Counted from the first letter of the stretch, positions 36,848 to 46,852 are shown. The stretch: 64,000 nt of DNA from Phenylobacterium sp. (GCF_030680185.1 NZ_JAUXVZ010000011.1:1-64000), one strand, 5' to 3'. Numbers and translations are program-made. Notes: generated by a model not told the origin, from the letters alone.

Positions 36848-37924
36848 ATGAGATTGACCGCCCTGGCCCTGTGCGCCGCCGCAACCCTGGTCGCCCCCGC
36901 TGCGGCCCAGACGCCGGAGGGGTCCCCTGACGTCCTGCCGGACTGGCTGAGGATGCCGACGCAGGCCCAGCTCATGGCCGTTTTCCCTACCAAGGCCATG
37001 CAGAAGGGGGTGGATGGCGAAGCCACCATCGGGTGCAAGGTGAGCCTCCAGGGGGCGTTGTTTGAGTGTATCGTCCTGTCGGAAGAGCCTGCCGACCTGG
37101 GCTTTGGCCAGGCGGCCATCGCGCTTACGCCGCAGTTCCTGATGAAGCCGGCCATGAAGGATGGCCAGCCCGTCGTCGGCGGCGTCCGGATCCCGATCAG
37201 CTTCAAGGGTATCGGGACCCGCACGGGCTCGCACATTTCAGGCGGCCAACAGTTGATGACCCGCCGCTTCCTGGGCCGGCCGCTGTGGGCTGACGCTCCC
37301 AGCCACGCCGAGACGGCGGCGGCCTATCCGGAAAAGGCGGCCGCTGAAGGGATCGGAGGCTCGGCCACCATTCGGTGCGCGCTCAATGAGTACGGTCGCC
37401 TCAGGGCCTGCACGACGCTCAGTGAAACGCCGCGGGGCTATGGGTTCGCCAAGGCCGCCCGGGCCCTGTCGGAGCAGTTCGCGCTGGCGCCCTCGCCGGA
37501 CGAGGTCGAACTGCGTGGGATCGAGACCCAGTACATGGTCACCTTCGACCCGGCGATGCTCGACCCAGACAAGCGGGTGATCGGCAAACCCCAGTGGACT
37601 CAGCTCCCATCGGCCGGCGCCGTGGACGATGGCTATCCCGCCGAGGCGCGGGCCAAGGGGATCTCGGGCGCCCGCGTCGTCATCAACTGCGTCGTGGGGG
37701 CGGGAGGGACGGTTCAGGACTGCCAGGTGACGTCAGAAGAGCCGGCCGAATTCGGATTTGGCCAGGCCGCCTTGGCTCTGGCGCCGCACTTCCGCCTGTC
37801 GGTCTGGACCGACCAGGGGCTGCCGACGGTGGGCGGGCGCATCACCCTGCCGATCCGCTACGAGCTGCCGCCGGCGGCGGACCCGAGCCCGAGCGCCGGC
37901 CCCCAGGTCGAGCCCGAGGGCTGA
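36848..37924 (+). CDS. Periplasmic protein with three TonB-C-like repeats
   Basis: A 358-residue protein with a signal peptide (about 1-20, ATLVAPAAA). Three repeats follow at about residues 47-97, 161-211 and 264-315. Each starts P-x-K/E-A-x-x-x-G-(x)2-G and continues to a FG(F)GQAA...F-type end. Each holds a Cys pair spaced C-x10-C (63/74, 177/188, 281/292). The pattern is that of the TonB C-terminal domain, but there is no N-terminal membrane anchor and no proline-rich spacer, so this is not a TonB that couples to ExbBD. A periplasmic binding or scaffold role is inferred. Confidence 0.78.
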   Translation: MRLTALALCAAATLVAPAAAQTPEGSPDVLPDWLRMPTQAQLMAVFPTKAMQKGVDGEATIGCKVSLQGALFECIVLSEEPADLGFGQAAIALTPQFLMKPAMKDGQPVVGGVRIPISFKGIGTRTGSHISGGQQLMTRRFLGRPLWADAPSHAETAAAYPEKAAAEGIGGSATIRCALNEYGRLRACTTLSETPRGYGFAKAARALSEQFALAPSPDEVELRGIETQYMVTFDPAMLDPDKRVIGKPQWTQLPSAGAVDDGYPAEARAKGISGARVVINCVVGAGGTVQDCQVTSEEPAEFGFGQAALALAPHFRLSVWTDQGLPTVGGRITLPIRYELPPAADPSPSAGPQVEPEG

Positions 37925-37931
37925 AATTGGT

Positions 37932-39029
37932 TCAGGCCGCCGCGACGTCGCCGCTCTGGCGGCGCAGGCGCCAGAAGCGGATGGTGCGCTGGGCGGCTTC
38001 CCGGGGCAGGGCGTCGAACAGTTCGCCATATTCGCGGGCCCGGCCCATGGCGTTGGCTTCCCGATCCAGGATCAGGACGGCGAAGGTCAGGTAAAGCGAC
38101 CGCTCGAAACCCGCCGCCTTGCAGACGATGGACAGGGCGTCCAGGTCGCGGCGGTCCAGGATCTTGCGGGCCGTCCCGAAATCGATGTCGGCCAGCTCGC
38201 AGAGCGCCACCAGGAACTTGGTGGTCTCGCGGTTGCGCAGGAAGGCGGCCAGGACCGGCGGGGTGATGCCATTGCGCAGCTTCAGCAGGCGGACGGCCCG
38301 CTCGGCTTCGTCATAGTCGTCGGGCAGGGCGCCGTCGCGGGTGGCCAGGCTCTTGCGGCTGGCGGCGAGCGCCGCCTCCAGGGCCGCGGGGTCGACCTCG
38401 CTGTTGCGGTCGCGGATGGCGTCGCGCAACTGGGCCTCGACCACGAAGTACATTTCGTTCAGCAGATTCACCGGCACGGCGCGCCGCGCCACGACGGCGG
38501 CGTGCAACTCGGTATTGGCCATGGCCCGGTCCACCGCGCGCTCGTGGGATTCCCGCGAGAGCTCGGCGCCGTCATTGCGCAGCAGCGCGCCCAGGGTGTG
38601 GTCGTCGCCGCGCTCGACAATGGCCTCCGACACCGCCGCCGACACCGTCGGGCGCTGGCTGATGGCGCGCAGATGGTCCTGCCCGCGGGTGTGGGCGACG
38701 GCCAGCAGGTCGTCGTCGGTGAGGGCTGAAGAGCCGCTCAGGACCGGCTCGGCGACGGTGATGGCGGTGTCGCGGGCCAGGTCCCGCAGAAGGTGGCGCG
38801 GCGGGGCTGATGCGGCCGCGAGGCGGCTGGCCAGTTCGGCCCGCACGGCCTCTTCCATGTCGCTGGCGAGCTGGCCCATCACGTCGTCGAACAGGGCGAG
38901 CTCGGAGCCGCCATGGCTGCCGTCGCCGGCGAAGAACAGGTCGGTCACACCGCGCAGCAATTCCCGACGGCGGGCGCTGGAGGGCTCATTGGCCAGGGCG
39001 ATCAGATCGTGAAGCTTGGACCGTTCCAT
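37932..39029 (-). CDS. DUF2336 domain protein
   Basis: A 365-residue all-helical protein. LHDLIALANEPSSARRRELLRGVTDLFFAG, ALFDDVMGQLASDMEEAVRAELASRLA and the block up to FLRNRETTKFLVALCELADIDFGTARKIL match DUF2336. The ATG at 39029 gives the usual start. It converges with the TonB-repeat gene with a 7-base gap and is followed upstream by a proline-rich exported protein. A DUF2336 relative is at 23133-24347. Confidence 0.88.
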   Translation of the reverse strand: MERSKLHDLIALANEPSSARRRELLRGVTDLFFAGDGSHGGSELALFDDVMGQLASDMEEAVRAELASRLAAASAPPRHLLRDLARDTAITVAEPVLSGSSALTDDDLLAVAHTRGQDHLRAISQRPTVSAAVSEAIVERGDDHTLGALLRNDGAELSRESHERAVDRAMANTELHAAVVARRAVPVNLLNEMYFVVEAQLRDAIRDRNSEVDPAALEAALAASRKSLATRDGALPDDYDEAERAVRLLKLRNGITPPVLAAFLRNRETTKFLVALCELADIDFGTARKILDRRDLDALSIVCKAAGFERSLYLTFAVLILDREANAMGRAREYGELFDALPREAAQRTIRFWRLRRQSGDVAAA

Positions 39030-39039
39030 GGGTGATGTC

Positions 39040-39792
39040 TCAGAACTGGCGATCAAGACCCTCGGCGTCCCTGTCGGGCGCGTCGGGATTGTCCTCGGCC
39101 GGCGGCGCGTCGGGCGGCCCCACCAGGATGTAGTTCTGGCCTTGGGGCGGGGCGGGGATGGCGTCTGGCGTCATCCCGTACTCCCGATGCAGGGAATAGA
39201 GCTGCGAGCCGCCGCGGCGGGCGGCGGGAAGCGGCGCGGACTGGGCGAGCTGTTGCGGGGCTTCGGCCGGCGCGGCCGCCCGATACTCAGCCCGGGGGTA
39301 TTCAGGCCGGGGGGGAGCCGGCGCGGCGACGCCCTGGCCATAGATGCTGGTCGGCAGAGGGCCGGCCGGCGGGCCGCCCAGCAGATCCGGCGCGCGGTCG
39401 CTGACCGGGGGCAGGGCGCCGCGCAGGACAGGCTCATAGCCAGGCTGGACCTGTGGACTGGGCGCAACCGGGGCCGGAGGTGGGGCGCGGGGCGCCGCCG
39501 GCGGCGGCTGGGTGTAGGCATATTGACGCGACAGGGCCATGGGCTCGGGCCGCTCTGGCGCCATCACCGCCTCGGGCGCCGTCGGGGCTTGCGGCATGCG
39601 CTTTCCAGCCCACCCCAGCATGGGGCCGCCATAGGCGGCGGCGGGGCCTTGGCCAGGCTCTGCGACGGATGCGCTCGTCCTGGGTTGCGGCGGACCATAG
39701 CGGTCCTGGGTCACACCCTGAGCCAGAGCTGGGGTGGCGTTAGCCCCAACAACCAGGGCGAGTGACAGGGCGGAGGCGGCAATATGGTTCAT
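39040..39792 (-). CDS. Exported proline-rich protein
   Basis: A 250-residue protein with a signal peptide (MNHIAASALSLALVVGANATPALA). The mature part is low-complexity and rich in Pro and Ala (APRAPPPAPVAPSPQ, PAGPLPTSIYG), then a short ordered tail (LYSLHREYGMTPDAIPAPPQGQNYILVGPP). It ends 10 bases before the DUF2336 gene and the two probably share a transcript. Such proteins often sit in the cell envelope. Function unknown. Confidence 0.78.
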   Translation of the reverse strand: MNHIAASALSLALVVGANATPALAQGVTQDRYGPPQPRTSASVAEPGQGPAAAYGGPMLGWAGKRMPQAPTAPEAVMAPERPEPMALSRQYAYTQPPPAAPRAPPPAPVAPSPQVQPGYEPVLRGALPPVSDRAPDLLGGPPAGPLPTSIYGQGVAAPAPPRPEYPRAEYRAAAPAEAPQQLAQSAPLPAARRGGSQLYSLHREYGMTPDAIPAPPQGQNYILVGPPDAPPAEDNPDAPDRDAEGLDRQF

Positions 39793-39818
39793 GCTCCGCC
39801 AGCTTTAGGGTTATCGGC

Positions 39819-39834
39819 TTAACCCGCGGCTAAC
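39819..39834. promoter_or_regulatory. Near-consensus CtrA-like site
   Basis: TTAA-CCCGCGG-CTAAC has the CtrA spacing with one mismatch in the second half. It is 27 bases upstream of the proline-rich exported gene start and overlaps the stop of the ABC permease gene. Weak support. Confidence 0.3.
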
Positions 39835-40597
39835 GGCCCCGCCACCAGCGCAGGCCAAAGCGCTCCAACCGCGCCAGGCCGGCATAGAGCAGGGCGCCCA
39901 TCAGGCCAAGCACCACGAGGGCGGCGAACATGCGGGCTGTCTGCAGGCGATTTCCGGCCTCGAGAATGCGCCAGGCCAGGCCCTGGGCGCCCCCGGAACC
40001 GGCCACGAACTCGGCCACGACGGCGCCAATGAGCGCCAGGCCTGCAGCCACCTTGTGGCCTTCCATCAGATAGGGGACGGCCGAGGGGAGGCGGAGCCTA
40101 AGGAGGCGTTTGACCCGGCCGACCCCATAGAGATCGAAGAGGCGTTCCAGGTCGGGATCGGCGGCCTTCAGGCCCGTGACCGCCCCGGAGAAGATCGGAA
40201 AGAAGGCGACCACGGCGGCCAGGGCGACGATGGCCCGTTCGGGATTGTCGATGCCGGCCCAGATCACCACCAGGGGCGCGATGGCCACCACCGGCGTCAC
40301 CTGCAGCACCACGGCCAGGGGCTTGATGGCCCGCTCCAGCACAGCGCTCAGCGCCACTAGCAGGGCCAGGGCCTGGGCCGTCAGGCTGGCGATCAACAGC
40401 GCCGCCAGGGCCATGGCCAAGGTGTTCCAGGCCGAGGCGAGCAGCGTGCCGGCGTCGGCCGCCAGGCTCGCGGCGACCGCGCTGGGCGCCGGCAGGAAAT
40501 AGGCCGGGACCTGGAGCGCCCGACAGGCGATCTCCCAGCCGGCCAGCAGGATGGCGATCAGGACCAGCGGGGCGAGCAGATCGGTCAGCCGTTTCAC
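39830..40597 (-). CDS. ABC transporter permease (SsuC/ThiX-type)
   Basis: A 255-residue inner-membrane permease with six predicted helices and a BPD-type EAA-like loop (LFDLYGVGRVKRLLRLRLPSAVPYLMEG). It belongs to the nitrate/sulfonate/taurine permease family. Its start overlaps the ATPase stop by 4 bases (ATGA), and it is the last gene of the importer operon. Confidence 0.93.
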   Translation of the reverse strand: MKRLTDLLAPLVLIAILLAGWEIACRALQVPAYFLPAPSAVAASLAADAGTLLASAWNTLAMALAALLIASLTAQALALLVALSAVLERAIKPLAVVLQVTPVVAIAPLVVIWAGIDNPERAIVALAAVVAFFPIFSGAVTGLKAADPDLERLFDLYGVGRVKRLLRLRLPSAVPYLMEGHKVAAGLALIGAVVAEFVAGSGGAQGLAWRILEAGNRLQTARMFAALVVLGLMGALLYAGLARLERFGLRWWRGR

Positions 40598-41346
40598 GCC
40601 GCAGCTTCCATGCCCTTGGCCAGGACGGTGGAGACCGCCTCGACCGCGCTGCGGAAGCCGGCCGTCGTTCGGAAGCCTGTCGGGCGGGGCGTCGGCCCGG
40701 CGATGGCCATCTCGCCGCCGATCCGTCCGGGGCCACGGGTCAGCACGACCACCCGGCTGGCCATATAAACCGCCTCCTCGACGCTGTGGGTGACGAAGAC
40801 GATGGCCGGCTTGAGCTCCGCCCAGAGCTGCAGCACGTCGTCAGCCAGCGCCCGCCGGGTGATTTCGTCCAGGGCCGCGAAGGGCTCGTCCAGCAACAAC
40901 AGCCGCGGCTCGGTCACCAGGGCGCGCGCCAGGGAGACGCGCATCGCCATGCCTCCGGAAAGCTGGGCGGGCCGCGCCCCTATGGCGCCGGCCAGCCCCA
41001 CCCGGGCGAGCGCCGCCTCAGCGCGGCCACGGGCCTGGCCTCGCGGCAGGCCGGACAGCTCCAGGGGCAGGGCGACATTGTCCCGGGCCGACAGCCAGGG
41101 CGCCAGGGTGGGGGCCTGAAAGACCACCGAGGTCTCCCCCCGCCGCGCGGTGCGCCGAACCTCGCCGCGGGTCGGTTCCTCCAGGCCTGCCAGCAGGCGC
41201 AGGGCCGTGGACTTGCCGCAGCCCGAGGGTCCGACCAGGGCGGTGATTTCGCCGGGCGCCAGGGACAGGCTGAAGGGGCCAAGGGCCAGCTGACCCTTGC
41301 CATACTCCACCTCGACCTGCGTCAGTTCGGCGACCAAGGGCTCCAT
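40594..41346 (-). CDS. ABC transporter ATPase subunit
   Basis: A 250-residue ATPase of the SsuB/TauB type. Walker A GPSGCGKST (about 39-47), signature LSGGMAMRVSLARAL and Walker B LLLLDEPFAALDE are present, followed by VFVTHSVEEAVYMASRV. It powers the permease encoded by the overlapping gene. The start MEPLVAELTQVEVEYG is at 41346. Confidence 0.95.
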   Translation of the reverse strand: MEPLVAELTQVEVEYGKGQLALGPFSLSLAPGEITALVGPSGCGKSTALRLLAGLEEPTRGEVRRTARRGETSVVFQAPTLAPWLSARDNVALPLELSGLPRGQARGRAEAALARVGLAGAIGARPAQLSGGMAMRVSLARALVTEPRLLLLDEPFAALDEITRRALADDVLQLWAELKPAIVFVTHSVEEAVYMASRVVVLTRGPGRIGGEMAIAGPTPRPTGFRTTAGFRSAVEAVSTVLAKGMEAAA

Positions 41347-41357
41347 GGGCGCTGCGG

Positions 41358-42350
41358 CTAGGGCAGGAAGTCGAGCGTATAGGCCGACTTCGGATCGAGC
41401 TCGGCCGGATAGACGCCCTGGTCGCGGGCCATCTCGAAGAACTCGGTCCAGCGCGCGTCGCTCATCTGGCCGGTCAGGGCCGGATCGCCCGCATCGACAA
41501 TGCCATAGGACTTCAGCTTTTCGCGGGCCTGATCCAGGACATCCTGGGTCATCTCCGGATTGTCGGCCTTGATCAGGGCGTCGCCCGGCGCCGGATCGCC
41601 GTCCAGATAGGAACGCCAGCCGGCCGTGCTGGCCTCGACAAAGGCGCGCACGGCTTCGGGGTTCTCGGCGATCAGCGCGTCCCTGGCCAGGACCATGGTC
41701 GCATAGCCGGGGTAGCCGTTATCGGCGAGCAGGAAGACCTTCGGGACAAGCCCGGCCTCCTTCTCGATCGTATAGGGTTCGGAGGTCACATAGCCCTGCT
41801 GGGCCACGCGCTTGTCAGAAAGGAAGGGGGCGGAATTGAAAGTGTACTTGCGAACCTGATCGTCGGTGAAGCCGTACTTGGCCTTGAGCCACACCCAGAA
41901 GGCGGTGACCGAGGCGTCCGACAGCAGGATCGGGTGGCCCTTCAGGTCGGCGATGGTCTCGATGCCCTGATCGGGGTGGGCCAGCAGGACCTGGGGGTCC
42001 TTCTGCATATAGGCGGCGACCGCCGTCACCGGCGCGTTCTCCTGCGCCAGGTTCATGACGATGAAGCTGTTGGAGCCCATGCCCATGTCCACGGCGCCGG
42101 CGGCCAGCAGCTGGGGCACATTCACGCCGGGACCGCCCTGGATGATCTCCACCTTCAGGCCGCGCTTCTCGTACTCGCCATTGGCCAGCGCCTGGTAGAA
42201 GCCGCCATGTTCGGCCTGGGCGCGCCAGTCGGTGGCGAAACGGATGGTGGTCAGGCCATCGGCGCCTGTGACGGCGTCGGTCTGCGGCTCGGCTGAGCAG
42301 GCGCTGACGAGCGCGGCGAGCGCGATGGCGAGTGAGCGCAAGGCCTTCAT
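41358..42350 (-). CDS. NMT1/THI5-like substrate-binding lipoprotein
   Basis: A 330-residue protein with a lipoprotein signal ([18 protein letters not shown]; lipobox LVSAC, Cys about 18). The NMT1/THI5-like fold is seen in [29 protein letters not shown] and [24 protein letters not shown]. Such proteins bind pyrimidines, sulfonates, or similar small ligands for ABC import. The ligand here is not known; no thiamine riboswitch precedes the gene. It starts the importer operon. Confidence 0.9.
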   Translation of the reverse strand: MKALRSLAIALAALVSACSAEPQTDAVTGADGLTTIRFATDWRAQAEHGGFYQALANGEYEKRGLKVEIIQGGPGVNVPQLLAAGAVDMGMGSNSFIVMNLAQENAPVTAVAAYMQKDPQVLLAHPDQGIETIADLKGHPILLSDASVTAFWVWLKAKYGFTDDQVRKYTFNSAPFLSDKRVAQQGYVTSEPYTIEKEAGLVPKVFLLADNGYPGYATMVLARDALIAENPEAVRAFVEASTAGWRSYLDGDPAPGDALIKADNPEMTQDVLDQAREKLKSYGIVDAGDPALTGQMSDARWTEFFEMARDQGVYPAELDPKSAYTLDFLP

Positions 42351-42418
42351 GAACTATCCCCCGATACGAACCGGAACAAACCTAGGCGCGCCGGGGGGCC
42401 TCGCCAAGCGGTTGCGCG

Positions 42419-44524
42419 TCAGGCGACAGCGGCGTCGAGCCGATCTGGTCCCGGGTTTGCAACCTCGGCGGTCGTCGGCGCGACGCATCTCGCCAGGGCG
42501 GCATGCAGGGTCTCGATCTGGATCGGCTTGCCGACCGTGTCGTTCATTCCGGCCCGACGGCAGCGCTCGACCATCTCAGGCATGACGTCGGCGCTCATGG
42601 CGATGATCGGCACGGCGGCGGCCGGGCCGTCCAGGGCGCGGATGGCGCGGGCGGCCTTGACCCCGTCCATGACCGGCATGTGGATGTCCATGAGGATGGC
42701 GTCGAAGGCGCCCGAGGCGGCCAAGGCCACCGCCTCGGCCCCGTCGCAGGCCAGGCTGACCTCGCATCCCAAGAGCTTGAGGACCGTGGCGCCCAGATCC
42801 CGGTTCATGGGGTGGTCGTCGACCAGCAGCACCTGGACGGATCCAAGGTCGGGGCCCGGTTCTACTGAGGGAAGGTTCGCCGTCCCCTCGGCCGGGTCGG
42901 CGCTGATCTCGAACCAGAAGGTCGAGCCGGACTGTGGCCGGCTGCGCACGCCGATGACCCCGCCCATGGCCTCCACCAGACCCTTGCAAATGGCCAGGCC
43001 CAGCCCCGTGCCGCCAAAGGCCCGACTGGCCGAGGAGTCGACCTGGGAGAAGCGGCGGAAGAGGCGGTGCATCAGAGCCTTGGGTATGCCCACCCCGGTG
43101 TCCTGAACCTCGAACCGCAGCAGCCGGTCGCAGCCCTGGTCCCGCACCGACAGCTGCAGGCGCACCTCGCCCGCCTCGGTGAACTTCACCGCATTGCTGA
43201 GCAGGTTGAGCAGGATCTGGCGCACCCGAAGCTCGTCGATCAGCATCAGGTCCTGGGCCGGACCATGGGTCTCCAGGCTGATCTGCAGGCCGCGCGCCTC
43301 GGCGGAGGGGGCGATGATGTCCACCGCGTCCTGGGCGACCGCCTCGGGGCTTTGCGGCTGCAGGGCGAGCTCGACCTCGCCGGCCTCGAGCTTGGAATAG
43401 TCCAGAATGTCGTTGACCACCGCCAGCAGCGAGCCGCCGGCCCGGTGGACAAGTTCGATCTGCCGCCGCGCTTCGGCCGGAAGATCGTCCCGCCGGATCA
43501 GGGTCTGGGTGAACCCCAGAATACTGTTCATCGGCGTGCGGATTTCGTGGCTCATGGTCGCCAGGAACTCGCCCTTGGCCGCGCCGGCGGCCTGGGCGCG
43601 GGCCTGGGCGCGCTTGGCCGCGCGGGTGCGCATGGCCAGGAGGCGGCGGGTGCGGTTCTGCTCAGCCAGGATCAGGGCCACCGACAGACTGGTGAAGAAG
43701 GCCGTGGCGATCACGAACTGCAGATTGTGAATGCGCGAGGCCTGCGACCACATCTCGGCCACCCCGCCGACGGGGCCGAGCGTCAGGACGATGGTGCAGA
43801 TCACCGCCATGATCATGGCCGACAGGGCCGTGCCCCGGGGGCCCAGACTGAAGGCGACCACCACCAGGGTGGGGGTGATCAGCAGGGGCGCTGGAAAGGT
43901 CCAGGGCAGGTAGGCGGCTATGCTCACCGCCACCACCAGACCGAAGACTGCGGCTTCGGTCAGGCGCCCCTTGTCGTGGTCGGGACCGGCGCGGCGGTCG
44001 GCCAGCAGCAGGACGGCGGGCAGGGTGATCGCCATGCCCAGGCCATGGGCCAGGAACCAGTTGGGCAGCACCTCGTGGAACGGGCGCCCCAGGATGGCCA
44101 GGGATGCGGCGGCGAGGAAGGCGGTCACGCCGACGGCCGGCGCGATGGCCAGGAAGGCGATCCGGAGCAGTTCCGGCAGGTTGCCGATCCTTATCCGCAG
44201 GCCACAGAAACGCCGGATCAGAAGGGCGGCGAAGAGCGCCTCGACGACGTTCAACGCCGTGAACACCGGGGCGAGATCGGGCGGCGCGCCGGTGAGAACA
44301 TTGATGGTCAGGCTGATCGCCGCACAGGCGACGCCCAGGACCACGGCCTTGCGCAGAGGAAGCAGGAGAAAGCCGGCGGCCAGAATTCCATTGGCCAGCC
44401 AAAGGGCGGCGATGCCGTGGGTGTCGCGGGTCAGGGCGACGCCGAGCAGGGCGGCGGCGCCGAAGGCGAGGCTGATCGCAAGCCCAAGCGCCGTTTCGCG
44501 CCGCAACCGTCGTCCCGTCGCCAT
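42419..44524 (-). CDS. MASE1-containing hybrid histidine kinase
   Basis: A 701-residue membrane sensor. An N-terminal MASE1-type region with about eight helices (1-275) is followed by a coiled-coil, HisKA with H326 in [16 protein letters not shown], HATPase ([23 protein letters not shown]) and a C-terminal receiver with Asp about 613 in [11 protein letters not shown]. It lacks an HPt domain, so phosphate must go to a separate partner. The ATG at 44524 gives a proper membrane N-terminus. Confidence 0.92.
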   Translation of the reverse strand: MATGRRLRRETALGLAISLAFGAAALLGVALTRDTHGIAALWLANGILAAGFLLLPLRKAVVLGVACAAISLTINVLTGAPPDLAPVFTALNVVEALFAALLIRRFCGLRIRIGNLPELLRIAFLAIAPAVGVTAFLAAASLAILGRPFHEVLPNWFLAHGLGMAITLPAVLLLADRRAGPDHDKGRLTEAAVFGLVVAVSIAAYLPWTFPAPLLITPTLVVVAFSLGPRGTALSAMIMAVICTIVLTLGPVGGVAEMWSQASRIHNLQFVIATAFFTSLSVALILAEQNRTRRLLAMRTRAAKRAQARAQAAGAAKGEFLATMSHEIRTPMNSILGFTQTLIRRDDLPAEARRQIELVHRAGGSLLAVVNDILDYSKLEAGEVELALQPQSPEAVAQDAVDIIAPSAEARGLQISLETHGPAQDLMLIDELRVRQILLNLLSNAVKFTEAGEVRLQLSVRDQGCDRLLRFEVQDTGVGIPKALMHRLFRRFSQVDSSASRAFGGTGLGLAICKGLVEAMGGVIGVRSRPQSGSTFWFEISADPAEGTANLPSVEPGPDLGSVQVLLVDDHPMNRDLGATVLKLLGCEVSLACDGAEAVALAASGAFDAILMDIHMPVMDGVKAARAIRALDGPAAAVPIIAMSADVMPEMVERCRRAGMNDTVGKPIQIETLHAALARCVAPTTAEVANPGPDRLDAAVA

Positions 44525-45028
44525 GAGCAAGATTCTCCCCCGAGCCTGGGGAGTGTGCGCCCGGGGGTGGCGCCAAATCGTTAAACGGGGATGGCTGGGC
44601 GGGACGGCCAGGCGCGCTTGCGCCCATGGCAAGAGGGCGGCGCTGCGGCAGGCCGCGGCGTCGCCCTCGTTCCAGATCCTTGCGGACCTGTATCGTAAGG
44701 TCGGTGCGACTTCGAACGCGGGCTGCCCCGCAGGTTTCCGTCACGCCGGTGTCCCCAGAACCCAGGCGCCGGGTCACCCCGTCGCCGTCGGTGCTTGGAA
44801 CCTCCTGCTCCATTTGCGATCCGGTTTCCCGGTCCGCCAGGGCTGCAGTCCCTCTCGACCCCTTGACGTTGCGCCCGGACCCGGTATGAAGCAAGCGCCC
44901 GAGTTCGACCCGTTGTGCGCAGCGTGTGATCAGCCGGTGGACAAGGTGTGGATTTCCTGGGGAAATCGCACCGAATCTTCAGCGAAATCGGCCCTGGATC
45001 TTATCCCCAGAAATGGCGTCGACCATAT
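44525..45028. other. 504-base gap with promoter-like and DnaA-box-like motifs, no clear gene
   Basis: No plausible protein gene was found on either strand; long open frames here are extensions of genes on the opposite strand. On the plus strand, TTGACG (44863-44868), a 16-base spacer and TATGAA (44885-44890) resemble a sigma-70 promoter that points to the ABC-F gene's 3' end. Next come GGTGGACAA (44936-44944), TGTGGATTT (44947-44955) and TTATCCCCA (45001-45009), which differ by 1-2 bases from the DnaA box, a 7-base-pair hairpin GATTTCC-TGG-GGAAATC (44951-44967) and one GAATC (CcrM-type GANTC) site at 44973-44977. A small RNA or a DnaA-bound site is possible; neither is established. Confidence 0.4.
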
Positions 45029-46852
45029 TCAGCGCCCGGACTCCAAAGCTTCACGACGCTCCTCCAGCTCCAGCCACTCCATTTCCGCGGCCTCCAGCTT
45101 CTGACGGGCGGCGGCCAGGGCCTGGCCAAAGCGGTCGAAGGCGCCGGGGTCGCGGGCGTAAAGCGCCGGGTCGGCCAGCTGGCTCTCCAGCAGGCTGATC
45201 TTTGCAGGCAGGTCGGCGACCAGGCCGGTCAGCTCTTCCAGCCGCCGCTGCTCCTTGTAGGAGAGCTTTGCAGGCTTCCCTGCGGGCGCGGCTGCATCCG
45301 CCTTGGCCGCCGCCGCCTGCGCCGCCGCGCCTCGCCGTCCGCCGGGCGCCTTGGCGGGCGACACACCAAAGAAGCCGGGGTTCTGACTCAGGAAGTCCAG
45401 CCAGCCGCCCGGCGTCTCCACCACCTGGCCGCGGCCGTTCAGGCCAATGGTCGAGGTGGCCAGCCGATCGACGAAGTCGCGGTCGTGGCTGACCAGGATC
45501 AGGGTGCCCTCATAGTCCGAGAGCATCTCCTCCAGGAGATCCAGGGTCTCCATGTCCAGGTCGTTGGTGGGTTCGTCGAGCACCATCAGATTGGCCGGCT
45601 GGGCCAAGGCGCGGGCCAGCAGCAGGCGGTTGCGCTCACCGCCCGACAGGCTGCGGACCGGCTGGCGGATCTGGGCGTCGGTGAACAGGAACTCCTTGGC
45701 GTAGGCGGCCACATGCTTGGGCGCGCCCCGGACCATGATCTGGTCGCCGCCCAGCGGGGCCAGCGCGTCCTTCAGCAGCATGTCGTCCTTCAGGTCGGCC
45801 CGGGCCTGGTCGATATAGGCCACCTCCAGATTGGTCCCGAGGATCACCTGACCGGAATCGGCCGGCAGCTCGCCCAGCAGCAGCTTGACCAGCGTGGTCT
45901 TGCCCGCCCCGTTGGGGCCGACCACGGCGATCCGGTCGCCGCGCAGGATGCGGGTTGAGAAATCCTCCAGGATCACCCGGTCGCCGAATCTCTTGGACAG
46001 GCCCTTCACCTCCACCACCCGCTGGCCGGAGGTTCCGGCTGTGGCCACGCCCATGGACATGGCGCCTCGTGTGTCGCGCAGCCGGTCGGCCTTGGCCGCG
46101 CGCATCTCCATCAGGCGCCGACGGCGGCCCTCGTTGCGGGCGCGGCGGCCGGTGACGCCGCGGGCCAGCCAGTGGGTCTCGCGCTCCAGGGCCTTGTCCT
46201 GGCGCCTGGCCTCATCGGCCTCGGCGGCGGTGAGTTGTTCGACCCAGGCGTCGAAGGCCGAAAACCCCCGGTCGAGTTTGCGGACCTTGCGGTTCTCCAG
46301 CCAGAAGCAGCGCTGGGTCACCCGCTCCAGGAAGGCGCGGTCGTGGCTGACGATCAGGACGCTGGCCCGGCTGGCGGCGATGGCGCCCTCCAGGGTCTCG
46401 ATGGCCAGGATGTCCAGGTGGTTGGTGGGCTCGTCCAGCAGCAGGACGTCCGGATCCTCGGCCAGGGCCCGGGCCAGGGCGACCCGCCGGGTCTCGCCGC
46501 CGGAGAGGCCGGTTGCGGCCTTGGCGGGATCGAGGCCAAAGCTCTCCAGGGCCGCAGCCGCCTCATGGGGAGCCGCGCCGCCGGCGGTGGCGTGATCGAG
46601 CAGGGTGTCGCCCTCGATCAGCGGCTCCTGCAGCACATAGGCGACCTTGGTCCCCGGCGTGACGGCGCGCTCGCCGTCATCGGCCTCGGTCAGGCCGGCC
46701 AGGATGCGCATCAGGGTCGACTTGCCCGCCCCGTTGCGTCCGACCAGGGCGGCCCGGCTGCGGGGCTCCAGCGCCAGATCGACGCCGTCGAACAGCATAC
46801 GGGGCCCGTCAGCGAGACGGACATTCTTGAGCGCAAGGACGGGGGGCTTCAT
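45029..46852 (-). CDS. uup: ABC-F family ATPase (Uup-like)
   Basis: A 607-residue cytoplasmic protein with two ATP-binding cassettes and no membrane domain. First Walker A GRNGAGKST with signature LSGGETRRVALARAL; second GPNGAGKTT with LSGGERNRLLLARAL and Walker B LMVLDEPTNDLD. A linker and C-terminal coiled coil (about 540-605) are of the Uup type. ABC-F proteins act on the ribosome or on DNA junctions. The start at 46852 is one of two in-frame options (the other is GTG at 46864). Confidence 0.9.
   Translation of the reverse strand: MKPPVLALKNVRLADGPRMLFDGVDLALEPRSRAALVGRNGAGKSTLMRILAGLTEADDGERAVTPGTKVAYVLQEPLIEGDTLLDHATAGGAAPHEAAAALESFGLDPAKAATGLSGGETRRVALARALAEDPDVLLLDEPTNHLDILAIETLEGAIAASRASVLIVSHDRAFLERVTQRCFWLENRKVRKLDRGFSAFDAWVEQLTAAEADEARRQDKALERETHWLARGVTGRRARNEGRRRRLMEMRAAKADRLRDTRGAMSMGVATAGTSGQRVVEVKGLSKRFGDRVILEDFSTRILRGDRIAVVGPNGAGKTTLVKLLLGELPADSGQVILGTNLEVAYIDQARADLKDDMLLKDALAPLGGDQIMVRGAPKHVAAYAKEFLFTDAQIRQPVRSLSGGERNRLLLARALAQPANLMVLDEPTNDLDMETLDLLEEMLSDYEGTLILVSHDRDFVDRLATSTIGLNGRGQVVETPGGWLDFLSQNPGFFGVSPAKAPGGRRGAAAQAAAAKADAAAPAGKPAKLSYKEQRRLEELTGLVADLPAKISLLESQLADPALYARDPGAFDRFGQALAAARQKLEAAEMEWLELEERREALESGR

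Noticed and set aside
41358..42418. A thiamine (TPP) riboswitch before the NMT1/THI5-like importer
   Set aside because: Only 68 bases separate the gene from its upstream neighbour and they hold no TPP aptamer pattern, so a thiamine-precursor role is not supported.
44525..45028. Chromosomal replication origin
   Set aside because: DnaA-like motifs are present but imperfect, and the flanking genes (MASE1 kinase, ABC-F ATPase) are not the usual origin neighbours. The motif cluster is kept as a finding only.
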